IMG/VR virus record: IMGVR_UViG_3300025120_000101
Coordinates: 1 to 47,199 of that record
DNA from: a virus
Direction: 5' to 3' (one strand)
Length of the DNA: 47,199 bases
The notes below the pieces were generated by a model, which searched no databases, had not been told where the DNA came from, and saw nothing but the letters and a program-made list of their open reading frames with translations. This document shows positions 30,445-38,996 of this stretch, one piece after another (position 1 is the first letter of the stretch; each line of letters begins with the position of its first letter). The position numbers and the translations under genes were made by a program.

Positions 30445-31887
30445 ATGAAATATAAGTTTAAAACGAAGCCGTATGAGCATCAGCTATTGGCATTATCTAA
30501 GTCTTGGAATAAGAAAGAATACGCTTATTTTATGGAAATGGGTACTGGCAAATCTAAAGTGCTTATTGATAATATCGCCTTGTTATATGACAAAGGAGGT
30601 ATAAACGCAGCAATTATAGTAGCACCTAAAGGTGTATATCGTAATTGGTCAGAGAAAGAAATACCTGCTCATATGCCAGACCATATAGAAAAACATATAG
30701 GAGTGTGGACTCCTGCACCTACTTTAAAACAAAAAAGAGAACTAACAAAACTATTCGAAGTAAGTCATGATTTAAAATTACTTATTATTAATGTAGAAGC
30801 TTTCAGCACTAAGAAAGGAGTAGCTTTTGTAGAAAAGTTTATACTCGCTCACAATGTATTAATAGCTGTTGATGAGTCTACTACTATTAAAAACCCAAAA
30901 GCCCAAAGAACTAAAAACTTATTAAAACTAGCAGTCAATAGTAAATACCGTAGGATTTTAACAGGCTTTCCTGTTACCCAATCACCATTAGATTTATACA
31001 GTCAAAGCAGTTTTCTATCTCCACAACTATTAGGTTATACATCATTCTATTCTTTTCAAAATAGATACGCTAAGTTAATTAATCGTAAAATGGGTGCTAG
31101 GTCTTTTAGACAAGTAGTCGGTTATCAAAATTTAGAAGAACTAACTAAAAATGTAAATGAGTTCTCTTATAGGGTGCTTAAGAAAGAGTGTTTAGACCTT
31201 CCTGATAAAGTATATCAAAGAAGAGAAGTAGAACTAACCCCTGAACAAAAGAAAGTTTATAAACAACTTAAAGATTATGCTATCGCTGAACTAGATTCTC
31301 ATGAAATAGTTAGTGTAACTTCTGTTCTTACTCAAATACTAAGACTACATCAAGTAGTTTGTGGTTTCGTTAGACACGATAATGGAGAAGAAGTAGAAGT
31401 AAAAAGCAATCGCTTAGATGAATTAATTAACATTTTAGAAGAAGTACAAGGTAAAACTATTATATGGGCTAACTACCAATATGATATAAAACGAATACTA
31501 AAAACATTACACAACATAACAGGTGTCGAAAGCGTAGCTACGTATTACGGAGAAACACCAGACGAAGAACGTCAAGAAATAATTAGAAGGTTTCAAGACC
31601 CTAATTCAAAACTACAGTACCTAATTAGTAATACCCAAACAGGTGGTTATGGCATAACACTAACAGAAGCAAGTAACGTAATTTATTATAGTAATAATTA
31701 TGATTTAGAAAAACGACTACAGTCTGAAGACCGTGCTCATCGTATAGGTCAAACCAATAAAGTAACTTATATAGATTTAGTTGCTAAAGGAACTGTTGAT
31801 GAAAAGATTGTAAAAGCTTTACGTAACAAACTCAGTTTAGCTCAAGAAGTTCTTGGTGATGAACAATGGAAAGACTGGATAGCTTAA
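30445..31887 (+). CDS. SNF2-type superfamily 2 helicase
   Basis: The only plus-strand gene in the window, 480 aa. Helicase motifs: Walker A EMGTGKSK (31-38), DEST (143-146, replacing DEAH), RILTGFPVTQSP (motif III region), and the SNF2 motif VI QSEDRAHRIGQ in the C-terminal lobe. It is a compact two-lobe translocase. Such helicases are common next to family A polymerases in marine phages. The Shine-Dalgarno AGAAAGG is a shortened form of the shared leader. The stop overlaps the stop of the converging gene at 31884. Confidence 0.93.
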   Translation: MKYKFKTKPYEHQLLALSKSWNKKEYAYFMEMGTGKSKVLIDNIALLYDKGGINAAIIVAPKGVYRNWSEKEIPAHMPDHIEKHIGVWTPAPTLKQKRELTKLFEVSHDLKLLIINVEAFSTKKGVAFVEKFILAHNVLIAVDESTTIKNPKAQRTKNLLKLAVNSKYRRILTGFPVTQSPLDLYSQSSFLSPQLLGYTSFYSFQNRYAKLINRKMGARSFRQVVGYQNLEELTKNVNEFSYRVLKKECLDLPDKVYQRREVELTPEQKKVYKQLKDYAIAELDSHEIVSVTSVLTQILRLHQVVCGFVRHDNGEEVEVKSNRLDELINILEEVQGKTIIWANYQYDIKRILKTLHNITGVESVATYYGETPDEERQEIIRRFQDPNSKLQYLISNTQTGGYGITLTEASNVIYYSNNYDLEKRLQSEDRAHRIGQTNKVTYIDLVAKGTVDEKIVKALRNKLSLAQEVLGDEQWKDWIA

Positions 31888-32630
31888 CCCATTCTATATT
31901 TCATAAGGTCTGACATAGCGTCTGACTTAGACATACCCATTTGATTAGACATACCCATTTCACCCATAGCTTGATTCATTGCTTGTTCTTGAATAGCGGG
32001 TTTTTGTAAGTTTTCCATAATCATTTCTCTTAAAACATCGCTGTCTCCCATACCACCACCGCCTTCACGGTATAATGGTTTGCCCATATTAGCGTACATA
32101 GGTCCACCCATGTTCATAAAGCCCATGTTATTTCTTACATCTTGAGGAAGTTTACTTAATCCTTTATTGCCTTCAGGTATTGGTTTTAATGAACCACCAT
32201 CTTCACGATATAACGGTCTACCCATATTAGCATACATAGGTCCGCCATCCATTTTATAATCAACAGAACCACCATCCATCATCATCTGAGGTTCTTGACC
32301 ACCTTCAGCACTAGCAATTAACATAGCTTTAGCGTTATCTAATACAGCAACTGCTGCTCCAATGTCTCCTTTAGTTCTACCTACAACAGCTTGTGCGAGT
32401 GCTGCTCCGTCTTGTTCAACATTCATAGGTGCTTCTTCCATAGGTTGTCCTTCCATAGCCATTTCACCCATTCCTGGTTCTGGCATCGGTGCTCCACCCC
32501 CCATAGGAGGCATAGGAGGTTGTCCACCACCCATAGGAGGCATAGGCGGTTGTCCACCACCCATTCCACCACCCATCATAGAAGGGGGTGCCATTTGTGT
32601 TATGCCTGTTAGTTTTTCATTAGGGTCCAT
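31884..32630 (-). CDS. Met/Gly/Pro-rich virion-type protein, 248 aa
   Basis: Low-complexity N-terminus with repeated GGGQPPMPPMG blocks (about residues 20-50), a central predicted helix (DGAALAQAVVGRTKGDIGA) and two GGPMYANMG(R/K)PLYRE repeats (about 129-144 and 175-190). It lies 2 nt after the Pro-rich gene in the same operon. Probably an internal virion or tail-associated component; composition is the main evidence. Confidence 0.72.
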   Translation of the reverse strand: MDPNEKLTGITQMAPPSMMGGGMGGGQPPMPPMGGGQPPMPPMGGGAPMPEPGMGEMAMEGQPMEEAPMNVEQDGAALAQAVVGRTKGDIGAAVAVLDNAKAMLIASAEGGQEPQMMMDGGSVDYKMDGGPMYANMGRPLYREDGGSLKPIPEGNKGLSKLPQDVRNNMGFMNMGGPMYANMGKPLYREGGGGMGDSDVLREMIMENLQKPAIQEQAMNQAMGEMGMSNQMGMSKSDAMSDLMKYRMG

Positions 32631-32632
32631 AA

Positions 32633-33976
32633 TTATCTCCTTGGTCGGAATCCGCTTTGGAATACCTGTGTTGTTAGTGTATCACCTTGTCCGTTCATCG
32701 GCAACTGAGAAATACCTTTGTTTAAATATCCACCACCTTTTGCTCCTGTTGGTTCCTCAGGAAAATCTCTAGGAGGTGGAACTTGTGGAGGTTTAGGTGG
32801 AAATTTTCTCGGTGGTCTTATTGGTATTGGTTGCGGCTGTTTACTTTCAAATCCTGGAGCTTGACCAAAAGTTCTAGGGTCTATTGCTCTTTTTAAAGGT
32901 GCTGCTCCACTGTCTGTTGCATACGGTTGGTATGGGTTATTAATTGGTTGACCTGTATAGTAATTTATCGGTCCACTTGGCGGCGGTGGCGGTGGTGGAG
33001 GAGTTATAGGGTCAGGGTCTGTAATCGGTGGCACATAGGGTGGGTCTATTGGAGGAAAATCAATAGGTGGAAAAATACCATCAAAAAATCCAGGAGGAAA
33101 ATCAAATGGTGGGTCACCAATAGTATCATCAAAATCTCCTTCACCAGGGTCACCAAAATTTCCAGGAGGTGGTAAATCTATTGGTCCAAAAATACCCTCA
33201 TAAGGATTACCTATAGGTGAATCTATTGGTGGGACTATTGGTGGAATAACAGGCATATCGTCAGGAGGAATAAAAGGATTACCGCCAAAATCGAAATCAG
33301 GGTTGCCTCCTGGAAACTCAAAACCGTCTTCAAATCCAGGAGGTGTGTATATAGGTTCGTCTTCAAACACAGGAGGAGGAGTGAATATAGGGGCTGAAGG
33401 AGGTGTTATAAAATCTATTGGAGAAGGAACATCCATTGGAGGTCTTTCATCTTCAAAAACTGGTGGAGGTGTAAATATAGGTTCTTCAAAAACAGGAGGA
33501 AGTTGGTCAAATGAAGGAGGTGCTGGAGGTCTTACATCGTCAATAGTCTCAAAAAAATCTCTTTCGTCTATGTCAAATGAAGGTGGTGGTGGTGGTGTAA
33601 AAGGTACAACACTTTCATTAGGCATACGTGGTATTATTGGGTCATTAGGTGGTGTAAACGAACCTAGACCCTCAGGAATGAACGGAGTTTGAGATAAATT
33701 TGCTATTTCGGGAAGTGCTGCTATTCCTTGTTCTATTTCTGTTGCTTGATTGTTTTTAAAATCAGCAACATCTGCTTCGTATTGGTCTGTAGCATTACTA
33801 ATAGCATCGTTTGCTTCTTTTCTAACGGTTATTGCTTCAAGTGCTTTTTGAATAGCGTCTTCGTCAACACTAGGAGGAAGATATTCAAACGAAGGAATAC
33901 TAAATTCGTTTTCCATTTCTTGTCGGGGAGAAAAACCTCTAGGTTCGAAAACATTCCTTCTTCCTCTAATTGCCAT
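32633..33976 (-). CDS. Proline-rich structural-type protein, 447 aa
   Basis: Residues about 120-340 are an extended Pro/Phe/Asp-rich region with repeated PPPVFED(E) and IFTPPPVF units, presumably unstructured. A helical N-terminal segment (residues 30-85) precedes it, and the basic C-terminus ends in FQSGFRPRR. It abuts the 1116-aa gene. The expectation is a virion component; I recognise no family. Confidence 0.72.
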   Translation of the reverse strand: MAIRGRRNVFEPRGFSPRQEMENEFSIPSFEYLPPSVDEDAIQKALEAITVRKEANDAISNATDQYEADVADFKNNQATEIEQGIAALPEIANLSQTPFIPEGLGSFTPPNDPIIPRMPNESVVPFTPPPPPSFDIDERDFFETIDDVRPPAPPSFDQLPPVFEEPIFTPPPVFEDERPPMDVPSPIDFITPPSAPIFTPPPVFEDEPIYTPPGFEDGFEFPGGNPDFDFGGNPFIPPDDMPVIPPIVPPIDSPIGNPYEGIFGPIDLPPPGNFGDPGEGDFDDTIGDPPFDFPPGFFDGIFPPIDFPPIDPPYVPPITDPDPITPPPPPPPPSGPINYYTGQPINNPYQPYATDSGAAPLKRAIDPRTFGQAPGFESKQPQPIPIRPPRKFPPKPPQVPPPRDFPEEPTGAKGGGYLNKGISQLPMNGQGDTLTTQVFQSGFRPRR

Positions 33977-36900
33977 TACTGTGCTCCTATTGTATTTGAA
34001 ACACGTTCTACTCTTTCACCTAATTCATCTTTATCCTCAGGAGTTTTTTGTGTTTTATCTATTGTATCGTAATACTGCATTTCGTTACCTAAATCTTCAG
34101 CGTATACAAAACCATAACTGCTTAAAAATCTTATAAAGTTTTGTGTTGATTGTTGTCCTCTAGCAAAAGAAGCTGTTCTTTCGAAAAGTTCAGGGTCTAA
34201 TAACATACGTCCAATAAATTTACGAGACCTGTTCGCTTGACTATTAGAAAGAGCTGTTATTCTTCTACCTGTTTGTGTTAATGGAGCAATCAATAACCTT
34301 TGCAACATTCTAGCACCTTCAATATTAGCCCCTATTCCGTACTCACCCGTAGTTAAATCTCTAACAACTCCTTGACTAGGTGCTGCACCTACTTCTCGTT
34401 GAACCATTTCGTTTATAACTTTTAAATTAGCAACATAGTCTTTACCTTCTTTACCTAATAAAGGTTCTATAAAATTATCAAAAGTTAATGCTGGACCTGT
34501 AACATCTTCAGGACCGAAACCTTTGTAGATTAAATCATTTAATTTTTGAGGACTTATGATAAAACCACCGCCTTGTCTAGGTTCCATCATCTCTTGCATC
34601 AAATATCTTTTAGTTACTTGTGACATTTGTTCTTGTAGTAAAGGGTCTTTTTTGATTAAATTATTTATGTATTGAATATCATCTAATAATATCCCAGACT
34701 GTCTTTGAGTTTTACCTGTGGCTAAAATAGACTCAACTATATTAGCTACCCTTCTGTCAGGGTTAGCTGAAGATAAACCAACACGAGCTTCTATTTGTAG
34801 AATAGTTTGTTCAGTGTTTTCTAAATCTTTAATAACTTTATTGAAACTTTTAGAATTATTAAACCTAGAAACAAAATCTTTTTCTCCAAAAACTGCTTTT
34901 AATGTTCCTTCTTTATCTTTTACAAACTGTCTAAAATCTTTAGCTATTTGAAACGGTGTTCTGTCTGGATTAGATAATATTTCTCTCTGTACGTATTCAG
35001 CTAAACCGTTTTGTATTTCAAGTATCTCATCAGAACCATCTCGTTTTAATAAAGTCATTAAATCGTTAACTACTGTATTTTGTTTACTGCCTTTAGCTAC
35101 AGTATTGAATAAATAATCTGCAACTTTTTCAGGTCTTTGTTCTAATATAGAACGTACTGATTGAGAGTTAGCTAATTGTATTGCTTCTTTTTGTTGAGAC
35201 CAAGCTAACTTTAAATCGTCTCCATACTGATTTTGATTCATCCAGTTATCTAATTCTACTTTTCTAGTAACAGGTATACCTGATTCAAGAGAAGCTCCTT
35301 CTCTTAATAACTGATTCATTTGTTCTTCTAAACCACGTTCTAATTGTCTTGATTGTTTAGCTGCTTTTATATTATTAGTTGTACTAGCAAATTCGTTTAG
35401 AGATACTCTAGCATCATTTAGTTCTTTTAGTGTAAAGTTAGGAGATTCAAATGTTCCTTTTTGTCCTCTACCTGCTAATCTGTTTAAAGTGTTTCTACTT
35501 CCAGAAGGTATTTGTTCATACAGTAAACGCACAGCTTCATCAGATTCAGATGATTTCAGTAATTTATCTGCCTCCCCTTTTCTTAAATTCATCCATTCAT
35601 TAGTTGGTTTTCTTGTAAAACCAGCACCTGTTGTTAGGTCAGCATAACGTGGGTTTGCTAAAGCATTATTCCATGCTTGGTTAAAAGGAGCTATATAGTC
35701 TTTTTTAATTTCTAATAATCTAGTTTGTTGTCTTTCAAATAAAGGACCACTAGAAGCTTTCGTGTCATCAACTTGTTTGAGTAATGTTTGTCCTGCTACA
35801 GCAGCATCGTCTGCTCCGCCAACTTGAAGTCTTACTGTGTCAATCATGTCGTATGCTTGGTCGTTAAACGCGTCTATATCTTTTTGAGCTAAATCTCTTA
35901 TACCAGCACCTAGTGTTGCCCCTGTTGCTCCGCCTGTAGTTGACGGTCCAACCTTTTCATTTAACACAGTTACAAAACGGTCAATAACTTCTTGGTTGCC
36001 TAGTTTTATTTGTGCGTATAATTCTCTTAATTCAGGGTCATCAGCATATTTTAAAAACAAAGTTTCTAAATCTGCTGCTCCTTGTGTTCCTGCGGATGAA
36101 GCTATTGTTGGGTTATAGTTTTTTAAATCTACTTCAAAACGTTTACCTAAATTATCAATCTGGTCATTAATTTGTTTTACTGAAGTTGCGTCACCGTAGA
36201 GTATTCCAGAAGCTAATGACCCATCTCCTCTTTCTGCTGCTCGTGCTTCTTGCATAGCATCATCTATTTTTTCATAGAAACTAGGGGGTACATCTTTACC
36301 TGTTATCATCTTCCAAACTTTAGGTATTACTTGTGCTGACCCACTTATAAGAGCAGTGCCTCCAAAAGCCCAAGCACCAATCATTCCTGATTCTTTTAAT
36401 ATATCATCAAAATCTCTATCATGAGCCCCCATTGCAGCACCTGCACTTAAACGTAGAAAATCTCCACCTGCTGCACCTGCTGCTGATAACCCCGATAACC
36501 CTAAAACTTTACCAATTTTGCCACCTAATTTATCACTTAACCCAAAAGGACTAGTAAATTTTTTAGAACCGTAAACTGTTAAACCAATATCTCCTGCGAT
36601 AGCTGGGAACTCTTGTAATAAAAAGTTGTAAGTATCTTCTGCAGTAACATAAGGAGTATTTAATAACTGATATTCGTCACTTCCTTCAGGTTTAAAACTT
36701 AATCCTAAAGAAGGGTCACTAGGGTTTATATATTTATAATCACCTGTTAATCCGTATTGTTCACCTAAATATTTAAAATCTTGTATAGTTGGGTTTCTAG
36801 GAGCAAAACCTAATTTACTTCTAAAACCAAAACCGTCTTTAAAAGATTCAAACTGTAATTCGTTTGCGGGGTCAAAACCACGAGCCGCTATCTTTTTTGC

Positions 36901-37326
36901 TTTTTCTATACCAAAAGGAGCAATAGGCTCCATTGGTTGATATTGGTCAGGATAATTACCACGTAATTTTATCGTGTTTCTTCTTTCTTGACCTTCGGGA
37001 CTGTTAAACTCGTCTTGTTGTTTCATATACTCAGGATGACGTTCATACATATCGTATTCAATAGGTGTTCTATTGTAAGGAGCAACCCTGTTTTGCCAGT
37101 CGATAGCGTTTTCTATTTTAACCATGTCGTCAGACGTATAGATACTAGAAGCTTTTGATTTAAGTTCAGGACTATATATAATTGCTGCTAACTCTAATTC
37201 TGCGGGAGACAACAACTGACCATAAGTAACGTTTGGGTTATCTTTTAGTGTTTGTTTTGATAAATCAATAGCAGCCATAGACTGCATTTCTTTAAATTCA
37301 TCAAGTTGTTGTTGAGAAATTTCCAT
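33976..37326 (-). CDS. Large internal virion-type protein, 1116 aa
   Basis: The largest gene. It has an amphipathic/hydrophobic Gly/Ala-rich region at about 230-310 (GKVLGLSGLSAAGAAGGDFL) and long charged helical stretches over 480-1000. There are no enzymatic motifs that I can see. Size, composition and place next to other structural genes fit a T7 gp15/gp16-like ejection protein; this is inferred. Confidence 0.72.
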   Translation of the reverse strand: MEISQQQLDEFKEMQSMAAIDLSKQTLKDNPNVTYGQLLSPAELELAAIIYSPELKSKASSIYTSDDMVKIENAIDWQNRVAPYNRTPIEYDMYERHPEYMKQQDEFNSPEGQERRNTIKLRGNYPDQYQPMEPIAPFGIEKAKKIAARGFDPANELQFESFKDGFGFRSKLGFAPRNPTIQDFKYLGEQYGLTGDYKYINPSDPSLGLSFKPEGSDEYQLLNTPYVTAEDTYNFLLQEFPAIAGDIGLTVYGSKKFTSPFGLSDKLGGKIGKVLGLSGLSAAGAAGGDFLRLSAGAAMGAHDRDFDDILKESGMIGAWAFGGTALISGSAQVIPKVWKMITGKDVPPSFYEKIDDAMQEARAAERGDGSLASGILYGDATSVKQINDQIDNLGKRFEVDLKNYNPTIASSAGTQGAADLETLFLKYADDPELRELYAQIKLGNQEVIDRFVTVLNEKVGPSTTGGATGATLGAGIRDLAQKDIDAFNDQAYDMIDTVRLQVGGADDAAVAGQTLLKQVDDTKASSGPLFERQQTRLLEIKKDYIAPFNQAWNNALANPRYADLTTGAGFTRKPTNEWMNLRKGEADKLLKSSESDEAVRLLYEQIPSGSRNTLNRLAGRGQKGTFESPNFTLKELNDARVSLNEFASTTNNIKAAKQSRQLERGLEEQMNQLLREGASLESGIPVTRKVELDNWMNQNQYGDDLKLAWSQQKEAIQLANSQSVRSILEQRPEKVADYLFNTVAKGSKQNTVVNDLMTLLKRDGSDEILEIQNGLAEYVQREILSNPDRTPFQIAKDFRQFVKDKEGTLKAVFGEKDFVSRFNNSKSFNKVIKDLENTEQTILQIEARVGLSSANPDRRVANIVESILATGKTQRQSGILLDDIQYINNLIKKDPLLQEQMSQVTKRYLMQEMMEPRQGGGFIISPQKLNDLIYKGFGPEDVTGPALTFDNFIEPLLGKEGKDYVANLKVINEMVQREVGAAPSQGVVRDLTTGEYGIGANIEGARMLQRLLIAPLTQTGRRITALSNSQANRSRKFIGRMLLDPELFERTASFARGQQSTQNFIRFLSSYGFVYAEDLGNEMQYYDTIDKTQKTPEDKDELGERVERVSNTIGAQ

Positions 37327-38966
37327 TAATAAAGATTTTCTATGTTTTTAATTTGTTTATCAAGTTCTTCAGTAGGGTCTATTTTTCTATTAAGATTAGA
37401 AGTTCCTTGTGTTTTTCTGTTATAAAAAGTTCCTTCATGTGTTGACCATTCATCTATATTACCAATACCTTTAGAACGTTCAAGAAAAGGCAAATAGGTA
37501 TAAGAACCGTAATCTAACCAATTAGGAGTATCTTTTCCTGCTGGGTCTTGAGTTAATGAAGGAGTGTATAACCTAGTTATAATTGATTGAAAAGATTCAT
37601 CATTCATATCGTATCGTTGAAAACCATTCTTAGGAATAGCTAACTGAGTCTCTGTGTCTAAACCAGAAACTAATCGATCACCGAAACGTAACACGTTGTT
37701 ATATAAAATCTCTGGGTCTTGTGTTGAACCAAAACCTATAATTTGTAAATGGTAAGCTAAATCTTTGTCAGAAAGTGTTCTACCTGTTTGACCATTTGCT
37801 GCTGCTGCCATATAAGCCATTTGTAAAAAGTTTGCTCTTATGGATACGTTATCGTATGACATAGGACCCATAATCTCTCTTAGGTTCATTCCTGATGCTT
37901 GTTCAAATACTTTAGTTGCTTCGTCTATTGATGTTTCATCACCATCTTTTAAAGCTAAATATAATTGTTTAGAAGTATTACCTGTTGATTCATCAAAATA
38001 ATCAGTAACTGGTCTAGTGCCTTGTAATGAAGCTATTTGTTCAAAGTTAGTAACAGCACTATTACCTATGGTAGCTAAAGAAGCTACAAAAGTAGTCGGT
38101 GCTTTAGATTTATCTTTAGTTGCTTCTTTTAATGTATTAATAGTTGGGTTAGCAACGTTTAAAAAACTTCCAACAGCTTGTTCTCTAGCTGATAGCTCTA
38201 CGTCTTTTTTCATTAAGTCTTTTAGAAACGGATTATCAAACATATCGACAGCAGTACCGCCTGTACTTGCTAACTTAGCAGGGTCTATCCAATTCTTACC
38301 TGCAACTATAAAACCAAACTCATTAGCATTTTTGTTTTTTGGTTCTTTAATAAACGTTTCACCTGTTTCTTTATTAAAATATCCTGGACGTATATCAACA
38401 ACACCTGTTTTAGCTTTATCAGTGTCTTGTAAATTTAAAAACTGAAAAGCATCAGGTCCTACTTGTTTTTGTATAAAACTTGCTCTTTGACCTTCTTTAG
38501 TTAACCTAGATGTTTCTTTACCTTTGTCGATAGCTCTAGAAGTAACAGCGTAATCTTTTGCACCCCTACCCATTTGACTACCTACAATCATATTTAAGAT
38601 TTCATCCATGCCAAAAGTATCTTTTTCTTCAGGACTTCCAAACAATGAGTATGCGTCTGCTTGTGCTGTTTCTAATTTAGTAGGGTCTTTTAAATCTGCT
38701 CCTATACTAGTTAAATACTGGTCTCTAGTCATAGGTTTTTCTTCATTTTTAAACAACCCCATAATCCCTTCTACCGCTAACGGTAAAAAAGGAGCTAAAG
38801 TTTCTTTTAATTCAGGTTCAGGTGCACGTCTCGCAGGTCCACGAGCCGTTGGAAACCTCATTGGAGAAGGTGCTAATTTAACAGGGGTTATCCCCCCACC
38901 GTCTTTAGGACCTCCAAAAGTTGGAAAGGGTAAAAACCCTCCTATACCTCTATTACCATTAGCCAT
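37326..38966 (-). CDS. Internal virion-type protein, 546 aa
   Basis: Starts MANGNRGIGGFLPFPTFGG with a Gly/Pro-rich arm, then a helical body (about 70-500). No motif is recognised. TAATG-type coupling and adjacency to the 1116-aa gene suggest one virion substructure. Confidence 0.7.
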   Translation of the reverse strand: MANGNRGIGGFLPFPTFGGPKDGGGITPVKLAPSPMRFPTARGPARRAPEPELKETLAPFLPLAVEGIMGLFKNEEKPMTRDQYLTSIGADLKDPTKLETAQADAYSLFGSPEEKDTFGMDEILNMIVGSQMGRGAKDYAVTSRAIDKGKETSRLTKEGQRASFIQKQVGPDAFQFLNLQDTDKAKTGVVDIRPGYFNKETGETFIKEPKNKNANEFGFIVAGKNWIDPAKLASTGGTAVDMFDNPFLKDLMKKDVELSAREQAVGSFLNVANPTINTLKEATKDKSKAPTTFVASLATIGNSAVTNFEQIASLQGTRPVTDYFDESTGNTSKQLYLALKDGDETSIDEATKVFEQASGMNLREIMGPMSYDNVSIRANFLQMAYMAAAANGQTGRTLSDKDLAYHLQIIGFGSTQDPEILYNNVLRFGDRLVSGLDTETQLAIPKNGFQRYDMNDESFQSIITRLYTPSLTQDPAGKDTPNWLDYGSYTYLPFLERSKGIGNIDEWSTHEGTFYNRKTQGTSNLNRKIDPTEELDKQIKNIENLY

Positions 38967-38996
38967 TATTTTGTTTTACCTCTGTTCTAAAGTTGA

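Noticed and set aside
33303-33692. Plus-strand Gly/Ser-rich open frame of 129 codons
   Set aside because: It is the antisense of the Pro-rich region of the minus-strand gene 32633-33976; low-complexity DNA keeps both strands open.
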